Assembly: GCA_963575745.1 (NCBI GenBank)
Contig: CAUYUJ010009535.1
Span: forward strand, 1 to 64,000
DNA: 64,000 bases
From: Prorocentrum cordatum
Taxonomy: Eukaryota > Sar > Dinophyceae > Prorocentrales > Prorocentraceae
Reading direction: 5' to 3'
Below are positions 52,040-63,725 of the stretch, piece after piece. How positions within the stretch are numbered: position 1 is the first letter of the stretch; each line of letters starts with the position of its first letter. The notes beneath the pieces were generated by a model, which was not told where the DNA came from, ran no database searches, and saw nothing but the letters and a program-made list of their open reading frames with translations. The translations under genes were made by a program, and so were the position numbers.

Positions 52040-52980
52040 GCGTGGAGCGGGCGGCGGGCGGATCAGGCTACTGGAGCCCGAGGGCCAATCGGAGCCAAGT
52101 GCATGTTCGTCAGGGGGCCGCTTCGCCTGAAACCTGCCCGGGCGAATTGGGGCGCGGCTAGCAATGGCAAGCGCTGGGTCGGTCGCGCGCGAAGAAGCGC
52201 CCGTGGTCGGCGCAGCGAGGGCAGCCGAACGGGGGAAGGGTGGCGGGCCGCCGCCGTGGAGTTTGTGGGGGGCCCCAAGTACAAGGTGGCGACCCAGGCG
52301 AATCCAATGGGTCAGCCGGCGGAGCGGGGGGGGGGGGCGGCTGACAAGGGTGAGGAAGTAATCCAGCGGGACCTTCGCGAGCCTGCCGGGCCCCCGCGGG
52401 AGAGCGCAAGGGCGCTGCAGGTGCGCGGGGCAGCGGGGCGCTGCAGCGGAGGGCTGCCGCAGGGGCCCCTGCAGCAGCAGGGGCCCAAAAGGTGGGGGAG
52501 GGGGTGGGCGGGGGGGGGCAATCCCCGGGCCGCCCCATAGCGTGCCGGGGGGGGGCGGCAGTCATCCAAGGGGAGAAGGGCCGCAAATTGGCACCCCAGA
52601 GAGAAGCTCCGTGCCTGGGACGGGCCAACAGCCCCAGCTGGGTGCGTCAGAGGTGGCATTGCGCGCACGCAGAGGCCCGCGCAGGAGTAAGCCGTCCCAA
52701 TGACCAGGAAAAATAAGCCCCAAGGGGCCCATAGGTAATGTTGCGGCGCCCGCGGTTGCGGCTGCGTGAGCGCACCGGACCGGCCTTCGCCAGGCCTAGG
52801 AGAGCGCCCAGGGCTGGCGCGCGCCCATTGCCTTTCTGGGGCCCGCAGTTCTATTCTGCCGGGCGTCGCTGTCTTCGCGCGGCCCATTTGCCTTTAGCTG
52901 TGCCGGGGTTGCTCGCGCTTCTACCTCTGTCGCGGATGCGAGCGCGGGCGGGCCCCCATTCGACTCCAAACTTGGGAGCA
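52040..52980. other. No decided gene
   Basis: GC-rich. The minus frame YLWAPWGLFFLVIGTAYSCA near 52730-52670 suggests a membrane segment, but its context frames are Pro/Ala-biased and I cannot call a gene. Confidence 0.4.
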
Positions 52981-52984
52981 GTGT

Positions 52985-53988
52985 TCATCGTGAAAACGTT
53001 GCACCTGCAGTATAGTAGGACCACTCGTCAAGGAAACGCGACCAGGACTCCGGCGGTTGGCGCGCGGGGCCAGCACAGGCCCTGCCTGTGTGCGGGGGGC
53101 GCGCGGTTGTCCATTGGTGCCATAGGTCAGTGAAGTAATCACCCAGCTCCCTCTGGGGCCTTTTCACGACGACTGTCTCGAAGGGGGTCTTGTAGATGTA
53201 TTTCCCTGTCACTGGATCGCGAAGGTCTTGTGGGCCCTCGACCTGGGCGCTCCTGCGGTCGCGCTGGCCCGGGGCGGCGCCAGCTTGGGCGCTGACGTTA
53301 GAAGGCCAAGGGTGGGGAGGTCGTCGTGCTCGGTGGCGTGAGTCCGCGTAGGCCGGCCCCAACGGTCGTCAGACCCCCAGCTGGACCACCTTGGCCAGTC
53401 GGCCCAGTGCTTGCCGCAGGGACTGCTGCGACTGGTCTCGCAGTGGCGGCGCGGGCGACGCTCGCGCCATCTTTCGTTCCAGCCGCGCCCGCCCCGCGTG
53501 CTGGCGGCCGGGGTTTCCCTTTATATGCCGGGGGAGCGCGGGGCGCCCCGCTCGGGCAAGCGCGCGAGATTCCTGTCATCCCGCCCGGCGAGTGCGGAGG
53601 GGCCGCGCGGGTCGGCGGCGGGCGACGCGGGGCTGCTGGGCTTGCCTTCGCGCTCGGGGCTATCCGAAGAGTGGGCGACCACCGGTGGCTCGGAACTCGA
53701 TGACGGAGAAAGGGCGACTGGTGCCCCTTGGTGTCCCCGTTGCGAGGCGGGCAGGCTGCCTCGGGGGCCCTCTGCAGAGGCCTCCGAAACCTCATCCACT
53801 TGGCCAGCAGCACCGCCGCTGTTCGAGACTGGAGCAAGGCTTCCCGAGGTGGCGGAATGGCGGGGGAGAGCAGCCGGAGCGGGGCTGGCAAGCCGCGCGC
53901 GGATGTCGTCAGGGGAGCGCGAGGTTACTCGTCGATTGCACGGTGGGCTGGTGTCACTGCGCACAGACGACGTAGGGGAGCGTGCCAC
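52985..53988 (-). CDS. Hypothetical gene with one in-frame stop
   Basis: The 5' part (53988-53521) is a Ser/Pro/Glu-rich frame (GQVDEVSEASAEGPRGSLPA, SSSSEPPVVAHSSDSPERE). It ends in another frame that reads RARLERKMARASPAPPLRDQ and SLRQALGRLAKVVQLGV, hits a TGA at 53369-53371, and continues in the same frame to VEGPQDLRDPVTGKYIYKTP, FETVVVKRPQRELGDYFTDL, WHQWTTARP and, near the stop at 52985, FLDEWSYYTAGATFSR. An intron or shift must lie near 53520. The protein is unknown. The TGA could derive from CGA by C-to-T change. The final 100 residues are the most convincing part. Confidence 0.4.
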
Positions 53989-54033
53989 GCTGTCGTTCTA
54001 GTCAGGGTCATCTGGGGAGCGGGGGCCAAAGGG

Positions 54034-55000
54034 CTGGTGGAGATACTTTTTAGTCAGCTGCCGAAGGCGAGCGCGCCAGCGGCGAGTCCAGTCAGAGCGG
54101 GGGGCGCGCAGACGAATTAACCTGAAGCGGTGGGCCAGACCCTCACGCATCACCTCAGCGGCGAGCCAACGAGTGGAAAGGGCAAGCGGTAGGCGGGTCA
54201 CCAATACTGCCAAAGTCGCGCGCAACTGGTCGGAGCAACGGGCGGCCAGGGCAACCGACAACCAGGGAAAGCTGCAGACGGGAATTAGGCACATGGGCGC
54301 GAGCCCCCGGACTACTGCGAAAGTACCAGGGTGGCCGCAGCCAAGTAAACCGACGGTCGGAGGTCGAATTGGGTGCCCAGACTGGGCATGTACATCGGCA
54401 AGCTGCGAGGTACCAGGGTGGCCGAGGCCGGGAGGTCCAACAGCAGCAGCACGCACAAGTGCGAAGAGCAACCAAACTGCAGCGCGGCCAAATGGCGCGA
54501 GGGCACGGAAGGCTGGTGGGGATATGTTTTTAGTTAGCGGCCGCAGGCGAGCGCGCCAGCGGCGAGTCCAGTAGAAGCGGGGCACGCGACCACGAATTAG
54601 CCTAAAGCGACGGGGCGCAACCACACCGAAAGCGGGACAAAGCCTCACGCAGCGCCTCGGCGGCGAACCGGCGAGTGGAAGTGGCTGGCGGTAAGCTGAA
54701 ACAATACTGCCAGGGTGCAGGTACGCAACGCGTCGGAAGCTGCAGCTCGACGGGGGGGCCGTCGACCCGGGACAGCAGCAGACGTGGAAATAGATGCAAG
54801 GGCGCAAGCCCCCTGACAACTGCGAAGATACACGGGTGGCCGCAGCCAGTGAACCGACTGTCGGACGTCGAATTGGGTGCCCAGAGGGGACGTAAGCGTT
54901 GGCAACCTGCGAAGTACCAGGGTGGCTGGGGCCAAGAGGTCCAACAGCAGCATAATGCACAAGTGCAAGGAGCAGCCAAGCTGCAGCGCGGCCAAGAGCG
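54034..55000. repeat. Direct tandem duplication of about 480 bp
   Basis: Copy 1 (54034-54511) and copy 2 (54512-55000) both start with a GGCTGGTGGGGATA-type tail motif, continue GCGAGCGCGCCAGCGGCGAG, TACCAGGGTGGCC and GTCCAACAGCAGCA, and end CTGCAGCGCGGCCAA. CCCAAGAGG-family repeats follow to 55160. Confidence 0.8.
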
Positions 55001-55697
55001 CGATCCGCGGTCGGAGCACGCCCCCCCAAGGGGCCCCGAAGACACCGCCAAAAGACCCCCGAGACGCTCCCAGAGGCCCCCCCAAACCCCTCCAAGAGAT
55101 TCTCGAGAGGCCCCTCATGAGATCCCAAGAAAACATCCCAAGGAGGCCTTCGTCCGAGTCCCAAGCACAGCCGTGCACCCAGGACGCTGCGAGCACGAAG
55201 AAGTCACCAGGCAACTCTTCGCCCACACGTGCGTCACACTCCTAGGGAGCGGCCGTTGATGCGCCGCCAGCGTCCTCGATTACCTGAACGTAAATGCCAA
55301 CCAAGATCTTCTGGTTCCGGCGTGCCAGGTCCCAACATCCAACTTTCCGACCTCCGACCTTGCAGCCCCCACCCTTGTACTCCCATTGCCAACCCCACAC
55401 ATACCAATCCCCAACTTTCCCCTCGCCTCGGCATCGCTCCAAAGCAGGCCCAAGCAAGACACCCGACGCGAAACGCTCGCCCTACACCTCTGCGCCGACG
55501 CGCGCGTCAAGGCCCCAAAGGTCGGCTGGTGATGTGCCGCCGGCGTTCTCGACAACCGAAGCGTGATCCTATCAACCGCGAAAACAATACCACGCCGTGC
55601 AGTGCCCAGGCGCCGTGCGCTGGCACTTCTCGACGCCGTGCCGCGCAGGCTTGCCGAGGTTCTAACGCAATGCGTCTCGAGACACCAAGCCACCGAT

Positions 55698-55897
55698 CTC
55701 GGGAGCGGCCAAGAGGGGGGTGTCCAAGAGGGGGGGGGGGGGGCGAATCATCACCGGCGGCATGTGCGCGGCCCAGCGGGGGGGCCAGGGACGTAATGAG
55801 ATAAGAAGAGGCGCCCTGAAATCTGGGGAAATATCATGGCCCCCGCCATGATATCCAACCCCTCCTGGTCATCACCCCCCTCTTTGCCGCCCCCGAC
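55698..55897. mobile_element. MITE-like element, family D copy 2
   Basis: CTCGGGAGCGGCCAAGAGGG at left, AAATATCATGGCCCCCGCC / ATGATAT palindrome in the middle, CCCTCTTTGCCGCCCCCGAC at right. High similarity to 12024-12220. From 55160 to 55690 I see no gene. Confidence 0.8.
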
Positions 55898-55899
55898 GA

Positions 55900-56700
55900 T
55901 CACGCAAGGAGCTTGGGCCTGGAGGAGAGGAGGGCAGCAGAAGGCGCAGGAGCGCCGGGCCCCGGGGTGAAGCCCAGACTCAACCCAACGCCCAGAGCGA
56001 TCGATGGAGCGGCCGTGGCGGCAGGGCAAGCCTCTGGACGGACGTCAGGGGAGCCGCACATCAGGAAGGAAAAAACACGGTGGCGTTTGAAGGGGCCCAG
56101 GGAGACACAAACAAGTGGACACAAATAACAGGATTCCCCATATTTCCCCATATTTTCTGGGCTGTCGTCTTCTCCCCCCCCACTTTTCGCATTTTCCCAT
56201 ATCTTCCTGGGAGTCGACGCTTAATTGTGTCTGTGTGTTTCTTGCCCTCCTGAACGTTGTACTACGAGTGTGGGTGGGGTGGCGGCAAGAGGCTCGACCA
56301 GGAATCCACTCTGGGATGATTGAAGGCCCTGGAGCTGGAGGAGGGAGGGGGCGGGAATGAGGAAGGATGGAGGATGCAGGGATGGAACCAAAGGGTAGCA
56401 ATCAAGATGGAGGGGGGCCAAACCTCCGACAACCTGTCGTGATCCCACCAACCCATTGGGCGAAGGCGGTCACCGAGCCGTTGTTTTCCTTGGAAGCGTC
56501 CCGAAGGGTTAGAACGCGAAACAATGCCCAAGAGACACAGCAGCGCACATTGATTTTCCTGTGGGCTTTGAAGTGTTTCCGCCTCCGACGGGGGCAGACC
56601 CAAATTGCGCGCTTCCTCTTTTGTTGGCTATGGGGCCCAAGACCGCTCCAAGACAGGCCCCATAAATACATTACTGTACTGATCCACGCCCCCGAGGCCA
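55900..56700. other. No supported gene
   Basis: Mixed-composition DNA with short frames only. A CTC tract follows at 56708-56775. Confidence 0.5.
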
Positions 56701-56779
56701 CCTCTTGCCTTCTACCCCTCCTCCTCCTCCTCCTCCTCCTCCTCCTCCTCCTCCTCCTCCTCCTCCCCCTCCAGCCGCG

Positions 56780-57082
56780 GTGACAAGCCCGCGCGCGGCC
56801 TGCTTCCAGCCCGCGGTGCACCCGAATCGGTGGTGGTAGCTGCGGACGGCCTCGGATCTCCGCCGGCGCGAGCGCGCCGCCGCCGCGCCCCGAGGGACCC
56901 CCCCCTTTGTTCAAGGAGACGTAAGACTCGGGTGCGGGGGACCCGGGTTGGCCTGACGGGGCCATCATGCAAATGACGAGACCCGGTCTGAAATTCGACG
57001 CGAGCTCCTGCTGCGAGTATCCCACGACGGCAGGAGCGTCACAATCCAGGACGCGCGCGCGAAGCCCCACCCAGCTCGACAC
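56780..57082 (-). CDS. Possible exon, unknown protein
   Basis: The minus frame reads SSWVGLRARVLDCDAPAVVG, YSQQELASNFRPGLVICMMA and PSGQPGSPAPESYVSLNKGG, then becomes Gly/Arg-rich and enters the CTC tract. The first 60 residues are well balanced and likely coding; I recognise no domain, and neither end is fixed. Confidence 0.35.
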
Positions 57083-57109
57083 GAGCGAGGGCTACGGGAC
57101 CAGCGCCCC

Positions 57110-57295
57110 TGCTGCGTGCCTTGCTTGGCCGCTCTCCAAGCCCCGCCAGAAACACGCGCGGTGCGGTGCACACCTTCCCGGATCCGAGGGCCCACAACCG
57201 TGCACCGTAGCATTCCCAGGTCGAGGGTCGACGACGCCTCGGGAGACGCAAGCGCGGTACGGTGCACGCAAGCCGTGCGCGGAAGGGGGATCGCC
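57110..57295. repeat. Dispersed GTGCACCGTG repeat, copy 2
   Basis: GTGCACACCTTCCCGGATCC, GTGCACCGTAGCATTCCCAG, GACGACGCCTCGGGAGACGC and GCGGTACGGTGCACGC parallel 16340-16545. Nothing firm between 57295 and 58260. Confidence 0.7.
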
Positions 57296-58264
57296 GGCAG
57301 GACCCCCGGCCTCCTGCATCTCGCACACCGCGGCAAGGAGGGGCCACGGCCGAGGGGAACCCCCGCACAGTATGGGACCCTCGGCCACAAGAGACCCTTC
57401 CACTTATGCTGCTCCCATCGCACTTGAAGACCACATCCCAGAGATAATTTCGAGCACCCAGAAAAGTGTCGAAAGATAGTCGAAAGAGTGTCGGAAGAGC
57501 GTCTCCCAGGGCCCGACGCGTGAAAACCCTCGAGCTTGGGTACCCTTTTTGGTGCTCGAAATTCTTTCTGGTGGTCAAAGCTGAAGTAGGTTGGAACATC
57601 ATAACCCTCCACAGAGCGAACCCCGACCACGGGATCCAGTAGCCTCGGTGGGCTCGAGGCCTGGGGAAGTCGTGGGGCCCGAAGCACTCCTGCAGCACGA
57701 AAGGGGGGCGGGGAGGCTCTTGCTAAGACGAAACCAAGACCAAGACAAGATCGGACCGGGACAAATCGGGAGCAGATGAAATCCGGCAATGTTGAAGGAT
57801 GTGCAGTCAGGCGCCGCGGCCGTTCCAGAGCGCTCCCGAACGCTCTGAAAGCGTTCGGGAGTGCCCCTTGAACGATCTGTCCCGGTCCTGGCTCCACGTG
57901 ACATGCTGCGCGTCCCCACTGTACTGGAACCAGTCGTGCTGGCAGCCGGCGCCTCAGTGCAGCGGCTGCACGCTTTGGGGAAGCCCACACCTCCCTCCCC
58001 CGACATGACGGTCGAACCCCCCCGCTTCCCACCCCCTGTCTGCGCAGCATGTAGGAGGGAGATTCGTTCCTCCTCCTCTCCTCATTGAGGAGGAGCCCCG
58101 CCCCTCTTTCAGTCCAGGACTCTATCCCAGAAGGCGTTTCACTCCCCCTGCAGCACGGTGCGATCCAAGCAGGGGTGGGGTGGGAGGAGAGATAAGAGCA
58201 AGGGGGATGGAGGGACGAAGGGCGGCGGAGGAGTGGAAGAACAGAAAAGAGGGTGGAAGTGCAA

Positions 58265-58431
58265 GAGGGGGTGGCCCAAGAGGGGGGCTCGCGAAAAATG
58301 TGCGCGGACAAGGGGGTGCCAATTGACGTATTGTAACGAGAAGTGGGGGTCATGAAACCCGAAGAGATATCATGGCCATGCCCATGATACTCCCCCCTAG
58401 GTCATTACCCCCTCCTGGCCGCCCCCGAGAA
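58265..58431. mobile_element. MITE-like element, family D copy 3 (diverged)
   Basis: GTGGCCCAAGAGGGGGGC, then AGATATCATGGCCATGCCC / ATGATACT, then CCTGGCCGCCCCCGAG. The left end is shortened. Confidence 0.6.
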
Positions 58432-58479
58432 AAAGACGAAACAATTATGCTAAGATCACCCGTCCGGGTAGGACCGGCT

Positions 58480-58650
58480 CAGGGGGTGCACATCGAGCTG
58501 GGACCGGCGATGCGTCGCCGACACATCGGCGACCTCCTCCTCCTCCTCCTCCTCCTCATCCTCCTCCTCCTCCTCCGCCTCCTCCTCCTCCTCCTCCGCC
58601 TCCTCCTCCTCCTCCTCCTCCTCCTCCTCTCGGCGATGCGTGGGCGACTG
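58480..58650. mobile_element. MITE family A remnant with CTC insert
   Basis: GGTGCACATCGAGCTGGGAC, GGCGATGCGTCGCCGACAC and CGGCGATGCGTGGGCGA surround a 110-bp CTC tract. Outer inverted repeats are lost. Confidence 0.5.
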
Positions 58651-58885
58651 TGGGGCCGACGTGTGCGCCCCCGAGCCGATGGTCCCCCCAGCCTTTTGCC
58701 CCTCGCTGGGCGCCCCTCGAGCTGCGGCCCCCGCCTCCCACGCCAGCCGGTCCACGCCGCCGGTGTAGTACCTCCAGAAGGTCGCCTGAGCCCGCGCGGC
58801 GGCGAAGGGCGTCGGCGACGACGAGGCCGACGGCGGCCGGGGCGGGATCGAGGACGAGGGGGACGAACGCGAGGGAGGTGATAAG
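58650..58885 (-). CDS. Possible exon, unknown protein
   Basis: The minus frame PPSASSSPTPFAAARAQATF, WRYYTGGVDRLAWEAGAAAR, GAPSEGQKAGGTIGSGAHTS is protein-like for about 60 residues, ending at the CTC tract. No family recognised; ends undefined. Confidence 0.25.
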
Positions 58886-58929
58886 AATCAGAATGACGAT
58901 GCTGAGCTGCGGCTATCTTCGCGCAATTA

Positions 58930-60045
58930 GCCCGTGTTAACTCCTATAAGCCGCAACTGAATGATGCGATAACCGTGCGATGGTCCCCATCTCCCACAAT
59001 CTTCGCGCTATCCTCCTCCACCCCCCTCCTTCTCTTTCTCCACCAATTCGCCCGAGCGGGGGAGGAGGGGGGTGGAGGAGGATAGCGAGGCCCGCACGGC
59101 GGCCCAATGTCTGGGGGGGGGGAGGGCGATGCGACATCTCCCAAGTCAACCAGCCCGCCCGAGGAGGCTGGCGGTGCTCGAGGGGGAGGGGCTGAGAGCG
59201 GGGTGGCCTTGGAGCCCCCCCTCACCCGTCGGGGCACTCTATGGAAGCCCCTGCCTTCCCAGAAGGATGGCCACCCCCCTCGCGTCGCCGCCCTTCGCGC
59301 GCCGCCTGGGAGAAGTCGAGCGATCCCCTCATGGGCTGGGCGGCGACGCGGGCCACGAGCATTGGGAACCCGGCCCTGTTGGCGACAAGTGCGCCAGAGA
59401 TGGTCCTCCTGGTGGTTCCGCCCCCCCTCTCGCTCGCGATAACCCCCACCCCCAGTTCGGGGAGCCATCGCGAACGCCCTCGCCAGAAGTGGAAGTGGCC
59501 CCCTTGGTGGTGGTAGCGTTGCCTCTCCCTCCTCCGACTCTGGGGGGCCACAGAGTGTCAAGAACTAGGCTGCACGCAAGAGTGACCCTATACTAAGGCA
59601 AGAGTGACCCTTGGTGAGCGGCTTTTGGGGGGCGCGAGGGGGCCAAATCCAAGCGCGCAGGCCGCTACTATCGCACCGCATTCAGCGATCGGAGGGGCCA
59701 ATGGGCCCGCACCAAAGGTCACTCCAGCGAAAGGTCACTCTTACGTGTACTGGTCGGAGAACGTGCCCTACAGCACCGACAGCCCGGGCGTCGCGACGAC
59801 GGTCGCGGCGGCAGCTCCCCGCTTCGGTCACTGCGGGCCCTGCGGGGCTTTCGATCCGCCTCGACGAACCCAGCACTATGGTGGGCTAGGGGGGAACTCC
59901 TCGGATGTCGTTGTGAGAACAGTTCAAGCTTTTTAGCTTTACTAAGAAACCATTGACCCGGATTGGCCCAGAACGCGCCCAAGATTGAGCCAGATTGAGC
60001 CGGACTCAGCAATATCAAACCAGGTTATGCCGCACGAGGCTGGCC
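58930..60045. other. Several open frames, none decisive
   Basis: An inverted repeat at 59012-59090 (TATCCTCCTCCACCCCCCTC / its complement) is clear. Frames of interest: minus TISGALVANRAGFPMLVARV near 59420-59360 and plus GHSYVYWSENVPYSTDSPGV near 59735-59795. I cannot join them into a gene. At 59960-60010, GATTGAGCC units repeat. Confidence 0.4.
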
Positions 60046-60049
60046 TTCG

Positions 60050-60350
60050 ACCACGGCTATACCAGCGCCGATGCTGAACTTCACCGTCTGATAGTTGCAT
60101 GCTGACAAAGGTGGGGGTCGGGTTCAGCCGCATGTGTCCCCCAACCGGCAGGCTTGGCATGTTAGGTTCAAAGAAAATGGTTACATACCCGCCTCGCACA
60201 AATCGCATACAGCGGCCGCCAGGCCCAAAGCGTGCCAATGCTCCATGGGTATCCCGCCTCGTGCCTTCAACGGATGACGACGGCATGCTGTGGTCGCCAG
60301 GCCTCATTGGGCCAGGTGCCCCCTGGGGAATCCAACCTCGGTTTTCACGC
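60050..60350 (-). CDS. Probable exon, unknown protein
   Basis: The minus frame reads MRPGDHSMPSSSVEGTRRDT, ALARFGPGGRCMRFVRGGYV, TIFFEPNMPSLPVGGHMRLN and PTPTFVSMQLSDGEVQHRRW, ending near SRGRRPASCGIT, after which low-complexity GATTGAGCC repeats begin. Composition and hydrophobic pattern are convincing. The frame is open upstream beyond the first Met (RSPRENRGWIPQGAPGP), so it may be entered by splicing. Function unknown. Confidence 0.4.
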
Positions 60351-60639
60351 GGGGATCGCTCGACGCAAACTCATTTCATGGTTAGGTGTTCCTTTCGACG
60401 TCTGAATGGCCGAGCGCGTTTTCTAATGTCTATAACTATGCATTCGCAGCCATACCCGGCGTTATGGGGGGGTCGGGGAGGGGCATAACGTCCCCCCCCG
60501 TGTGCTTCGGGCACCAAAACGCCCGTACGCATCACAACAAGCACCAAACTGCGCAGCACAGTATGCCCCGCCGCAGCCGGGTGCACAACATCGACTATGT
60601 ACTGCGCAGTGCATAGGTGCATCACCAATCCCAACAGCC

Positions 60640-61860
60640 CTCTGGGCGTAGGTGGTCTAGCGCGTTTCCTCTTCCTCCCATCTCTCTTCCCTTTCGGTGA
60701 ATGGGGTTTAATACATCACTGCTCCCTATTCATGTACACCCCCTCCTCCGGGCGACTGGCAGCCAACCAGGAACAATGCGGGCCCCCCCCCCAGCATCCC
60801 TTGTAAGAAAACAATTCAAAACACACTCTGCCTCCAAATTCGGAGCATGCGCAGCCAACCCGATGCGGCCTCCCCCCACCATCCCTGCCAAAAAAACAAT
60901 ACAGAGTACACTTGGCGGCGGCGGCGGCGGCTGCAGCGGCGTCGCCGCTGCGGCGGCGGTGGCGGTGGCGGCGGCGGTGGCGGCGGTGGCGGCGGCGGGG
61001 GCGGCGGCGGCGGTGGCGGGCGGCGGCGGCGCGGCGCGGCGGCAGCGGTGGCGGCACGGCTGCGGCGGCAGCGGCGGCGGCGGCGGCGATTCGGCAACGG
61101 GGGCGGCGGCGGCGGCGGCGGCGGGCGGCGCGGCGGCGGCGGGCGGGCAGCGGCGGCGGCGGCGGCGGCGGCGGCGCGGCGGCGGCGGCGGCGGACGACG
61201 CGGGCGGCGGCGGAGGCGGCGGCGGCGGATACGCCCCCAGTAGCTGCCCGTCCAAAGACGACTGCTCCATATGCTGAGGCTCGGGCCAAGCTCGGGTGCT
61301 ACGTATGTGTTGGGAGGGCGGGTGGGAGTGAGCGAGACGGCTTGCGGGCGGGGAGGGAGTCTTGCCTTTCCCCCATACCCCGTCCCCTGGACCTGGAGGG
61401 GTGGGGTCGCGGGTCGTTGGAGCGCCCAAGATGGCCCAAAAAGGCTCTAGGAGGGCCTCAGAGAGTAATTAGAGATCCCATCTTTTTTGATCGATCTCCT
61501 CCAAGATGGCCCCAAGGCGCCTCCAGAGGGCCCAAAGAGGCGCTCAGGAGGCCCCAAGAGGCGCCCAAGAGGCCTCCAGAGGCTCCCAAGAGACCCCCAA
61601 GAGGCCCCAAGAGGCTCCCCGAGGCACCCAAGACGCTCCAAAAAGCCCCCGGGACCGCCAATAGGCCCCAGAGAGCCCCAAGACGGCCCCAAGAGCGCCG
61701 AGGAGTGTCCCAAGAGCGCTCCAAGAGGGACCCTTCCTCTGTGCTGCCTACTTCCCTGATCGAGGCAACTCCTACTTCCCTGATCGAGGCAACTCCTCTG
61801 GGCATCGTCTCTGGATGGGCTGGTGGGATTGAGCGAAGCGTCAAGAATTATTTTTTCTCC
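60640..61860 (-). mobile_element. Composite dispersed element, copy 2
   Basis: GGGCGTAGGTGGTCTAGCGC; two tandem units with CTCCAAATTCGGAGCATGCG and AAAAAACAATACAGAG; a GGC-repeat core (60915-61240) where copy 1 has GCGCCTGG repeats; GTAGCTGCCCGTCCAAAGAC; GGAGGGCGGGTGGGAGTGAG; TTGATCGATCTCCTCCAAGA; CCCAAGAGGCGCCC units (61500-61720); a doubled ACTTCCCTGATCGAGGCAAC; and the tail GGATGGGCTGGTGGGATTGA with CGAAGCGTCAAGAA. Confidence 0.75.
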
Positions 61861-61934
61861 CACAAACACTCCTTCACGCATTGTTCGAAACTGTTATATG
61901 CTGGGCGACGAGAGGTGCCGAACGCCTGAAGGCA

Positions 61935-61975
<41 letters not shown>

Positions 61976-62172
61976 TACGACGATGTCGACGGCGACAACA
62001 ATACCGACGATGACGATGACGACGACGACGACAACGACGGGGACGGGGACGACGACGCGGACGAGGACAAGGACGACGACGACGGACCTCTGAAGGTCTC
62101 CAGAGGTCTCCAAAGGCCTGAGGAGGTCTCGGGAGACCTCTGGAGGCGTCTGGAGGCCCTTCGAGGCCCTCG

Positions 62173-62228
<56 letters not shown>

Positions 62229-62271
62229 CGACCGCCACGAGGACCGATGACGACGACGACGACGACAGGGA

Positions 62272-62306
<35 letters not shown>

Positions 62307-62335
62307 ACGACGACGTCGACAACATCGACGACACG
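61935..62335. repeat. (GAC)n tracts
   Basis: GAC triplets in two blocks (61935-62085, 62170-62335) separated by a GGTCTCCAGAGGTCTCC-type patch. Poly-Asp and poly-Val frames are artefacts. 62340-62700 is G-rich without a gene. Confidence 0.9.
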
Positions 62336-62950
62336 CACCGCAATTGCCTGCGACCATCGCAGTGGCAGTGCCAGAGGCGCACAATGGTGGGGAGGGGGAG
62401 CGTTACGTTGTACGGGGGTGGGGCGGTGGGAGGGGTGGGGGTGGCACAACGATCGTTATGGCCCAGAGGGTTGTCAAAAACACGCTCGTCGGGGTGGTAT
62501 ACCGAAGCAGGCGGAGGCGAGGGAGACGAGGGGGACGTCAAGGAGGGGGGAAGGGACGAGAGCGTGGGGAGACCAGGCGGAAGGAGGCGGTGAGGGGGGA
62601 GGGGGGGAGGAGGGCGGACGGGGTCTAAGCGTGGAATATGAAGGGGGGCAGGGAGAGCGGAGGAGGGAGGGGCGCGAGGGGGAGGGGACGAGGAAGAGAA
62701 GGGAGAAGATGTGGCGAGGTGAGGTCAGACCAAGCCGTGGAACCTTGGGCCCGCAGCGGTCCCGTGCGACAGACGCCACCATATGCAACGTCGACCGTGC
62801 CCCTTTTCCAGCGTGCCCATCCAGGACGGCAGGAGGACGAGCTCTCGAGCCAATCGGCCTCACACGCCGCTGCACACGAGTGCAATTCCAAGGGCAATCC
62901 GCCACCGTGCCTCGAGGTAGGAAGTGGAGCGTTCCCCAGGTACTTGAGAG

Positions 62951-63260
62951 TCATCTGTGCTCTGTGTTCAGTATTGTAATGATGTTAGTGGCGGGCAGGG
63001 TGCCACAATTGCCCCCAGGAGGCCACCGAGAGCCCTCCGAGTGGACCCCATCCATGCGGACTCTTACCCACAACCGAGGCACGGTGACGGGAGCCCCTGT
63101 TGGCTTGCCGTAGGGGTGCACGGCGTGCTGGATGTCTGGTCTGGTAGTCTTCAGCCCTTTCAGAATTCCCAATGGCGTCGCGGCCGATCGCGCCGGCACC
63201 CCATAAAGACCCGTAACCGTCCCCGCGCACCGGCCTTTCCGCTCCAGACGGCCACAAGGT
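62951..63260 (-). CDS. Possible exon, unknown protein
   Basis: The minus frame GTVTGLYGVPARSAATPLGI, LKGLKTTRPDIQHAVHPYGK, PTGAPVTVPRLWVRVRMDGV ends with a stop near 62951. It is protein-like and free of repeats, unlike the CCAAGATGGC repeats just beyond it. No domain is recognised; the upstream end probably lies where the repeat begins. Confidence 0.35.
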
Positions 63261-63725
63261 GGTCTCCAAGACGGCGAAGATGGTCTCCAAGATGGCGACG
63301 ATGGCCCAAGAGAGCCCAACATGGCCTCAAGATGACTCCCAGACGGCCCAAGATGCACTCGGTACGGCGCAAGTTGGTCTCAAAATGGCCCAAAACGTCC
63401 CAAGAAGCACCCAAGACGGCTCAAGAGGTCGACAAGAGGTCCTTCAGGAAGGTCCGAAGAGGTCAAAACAGGTGTTTGAATCATTTTGGCAAAGGTTTCT
63501 TTTCGACCTTCCGACGGCCCAAGACGGCCCCAGAGGCCCCCAAGATCGCCCAAGAGGCCTCCGAGATGGCCCCCTGCAGGCCCCAGAGGCCCCTGGGACG
63601 ACCTCAAGAGGGCCCCAAGACGGTCCCAGGGACCTCCAGGACGCCCAAGATGACCTCCAAGACCTCCCTGAAGCACCCCAAGAGAGACCCAAGTCGACCC
63701 AGACAGGCCCAAAGACAGCATAGGA
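63240..63725 (-). repeat. CCCAAGAGGCCCC-family block
   Basis: CCAAGATGGCGACGATGGCC, CCCAAGACGGC and CCCCAAGATCGCCCAAGAGG units in the usual orientation. 63725-64000 holds nothing I recognise. Confidence 0.65.

Noticed and set aside
53998-55164. 388-codon minus ORF
   Set aside because: Consists of the 480-bp tandem duplication read in one frame; the two copies do not show protein-type conservation by eye.
56965-58353. 462-codon minus ORF
   Set aside because: Spans the dispersed GTGCACCGTG repeat and mixes biased segments; only the separate frame at 56780-57082 looks coding.
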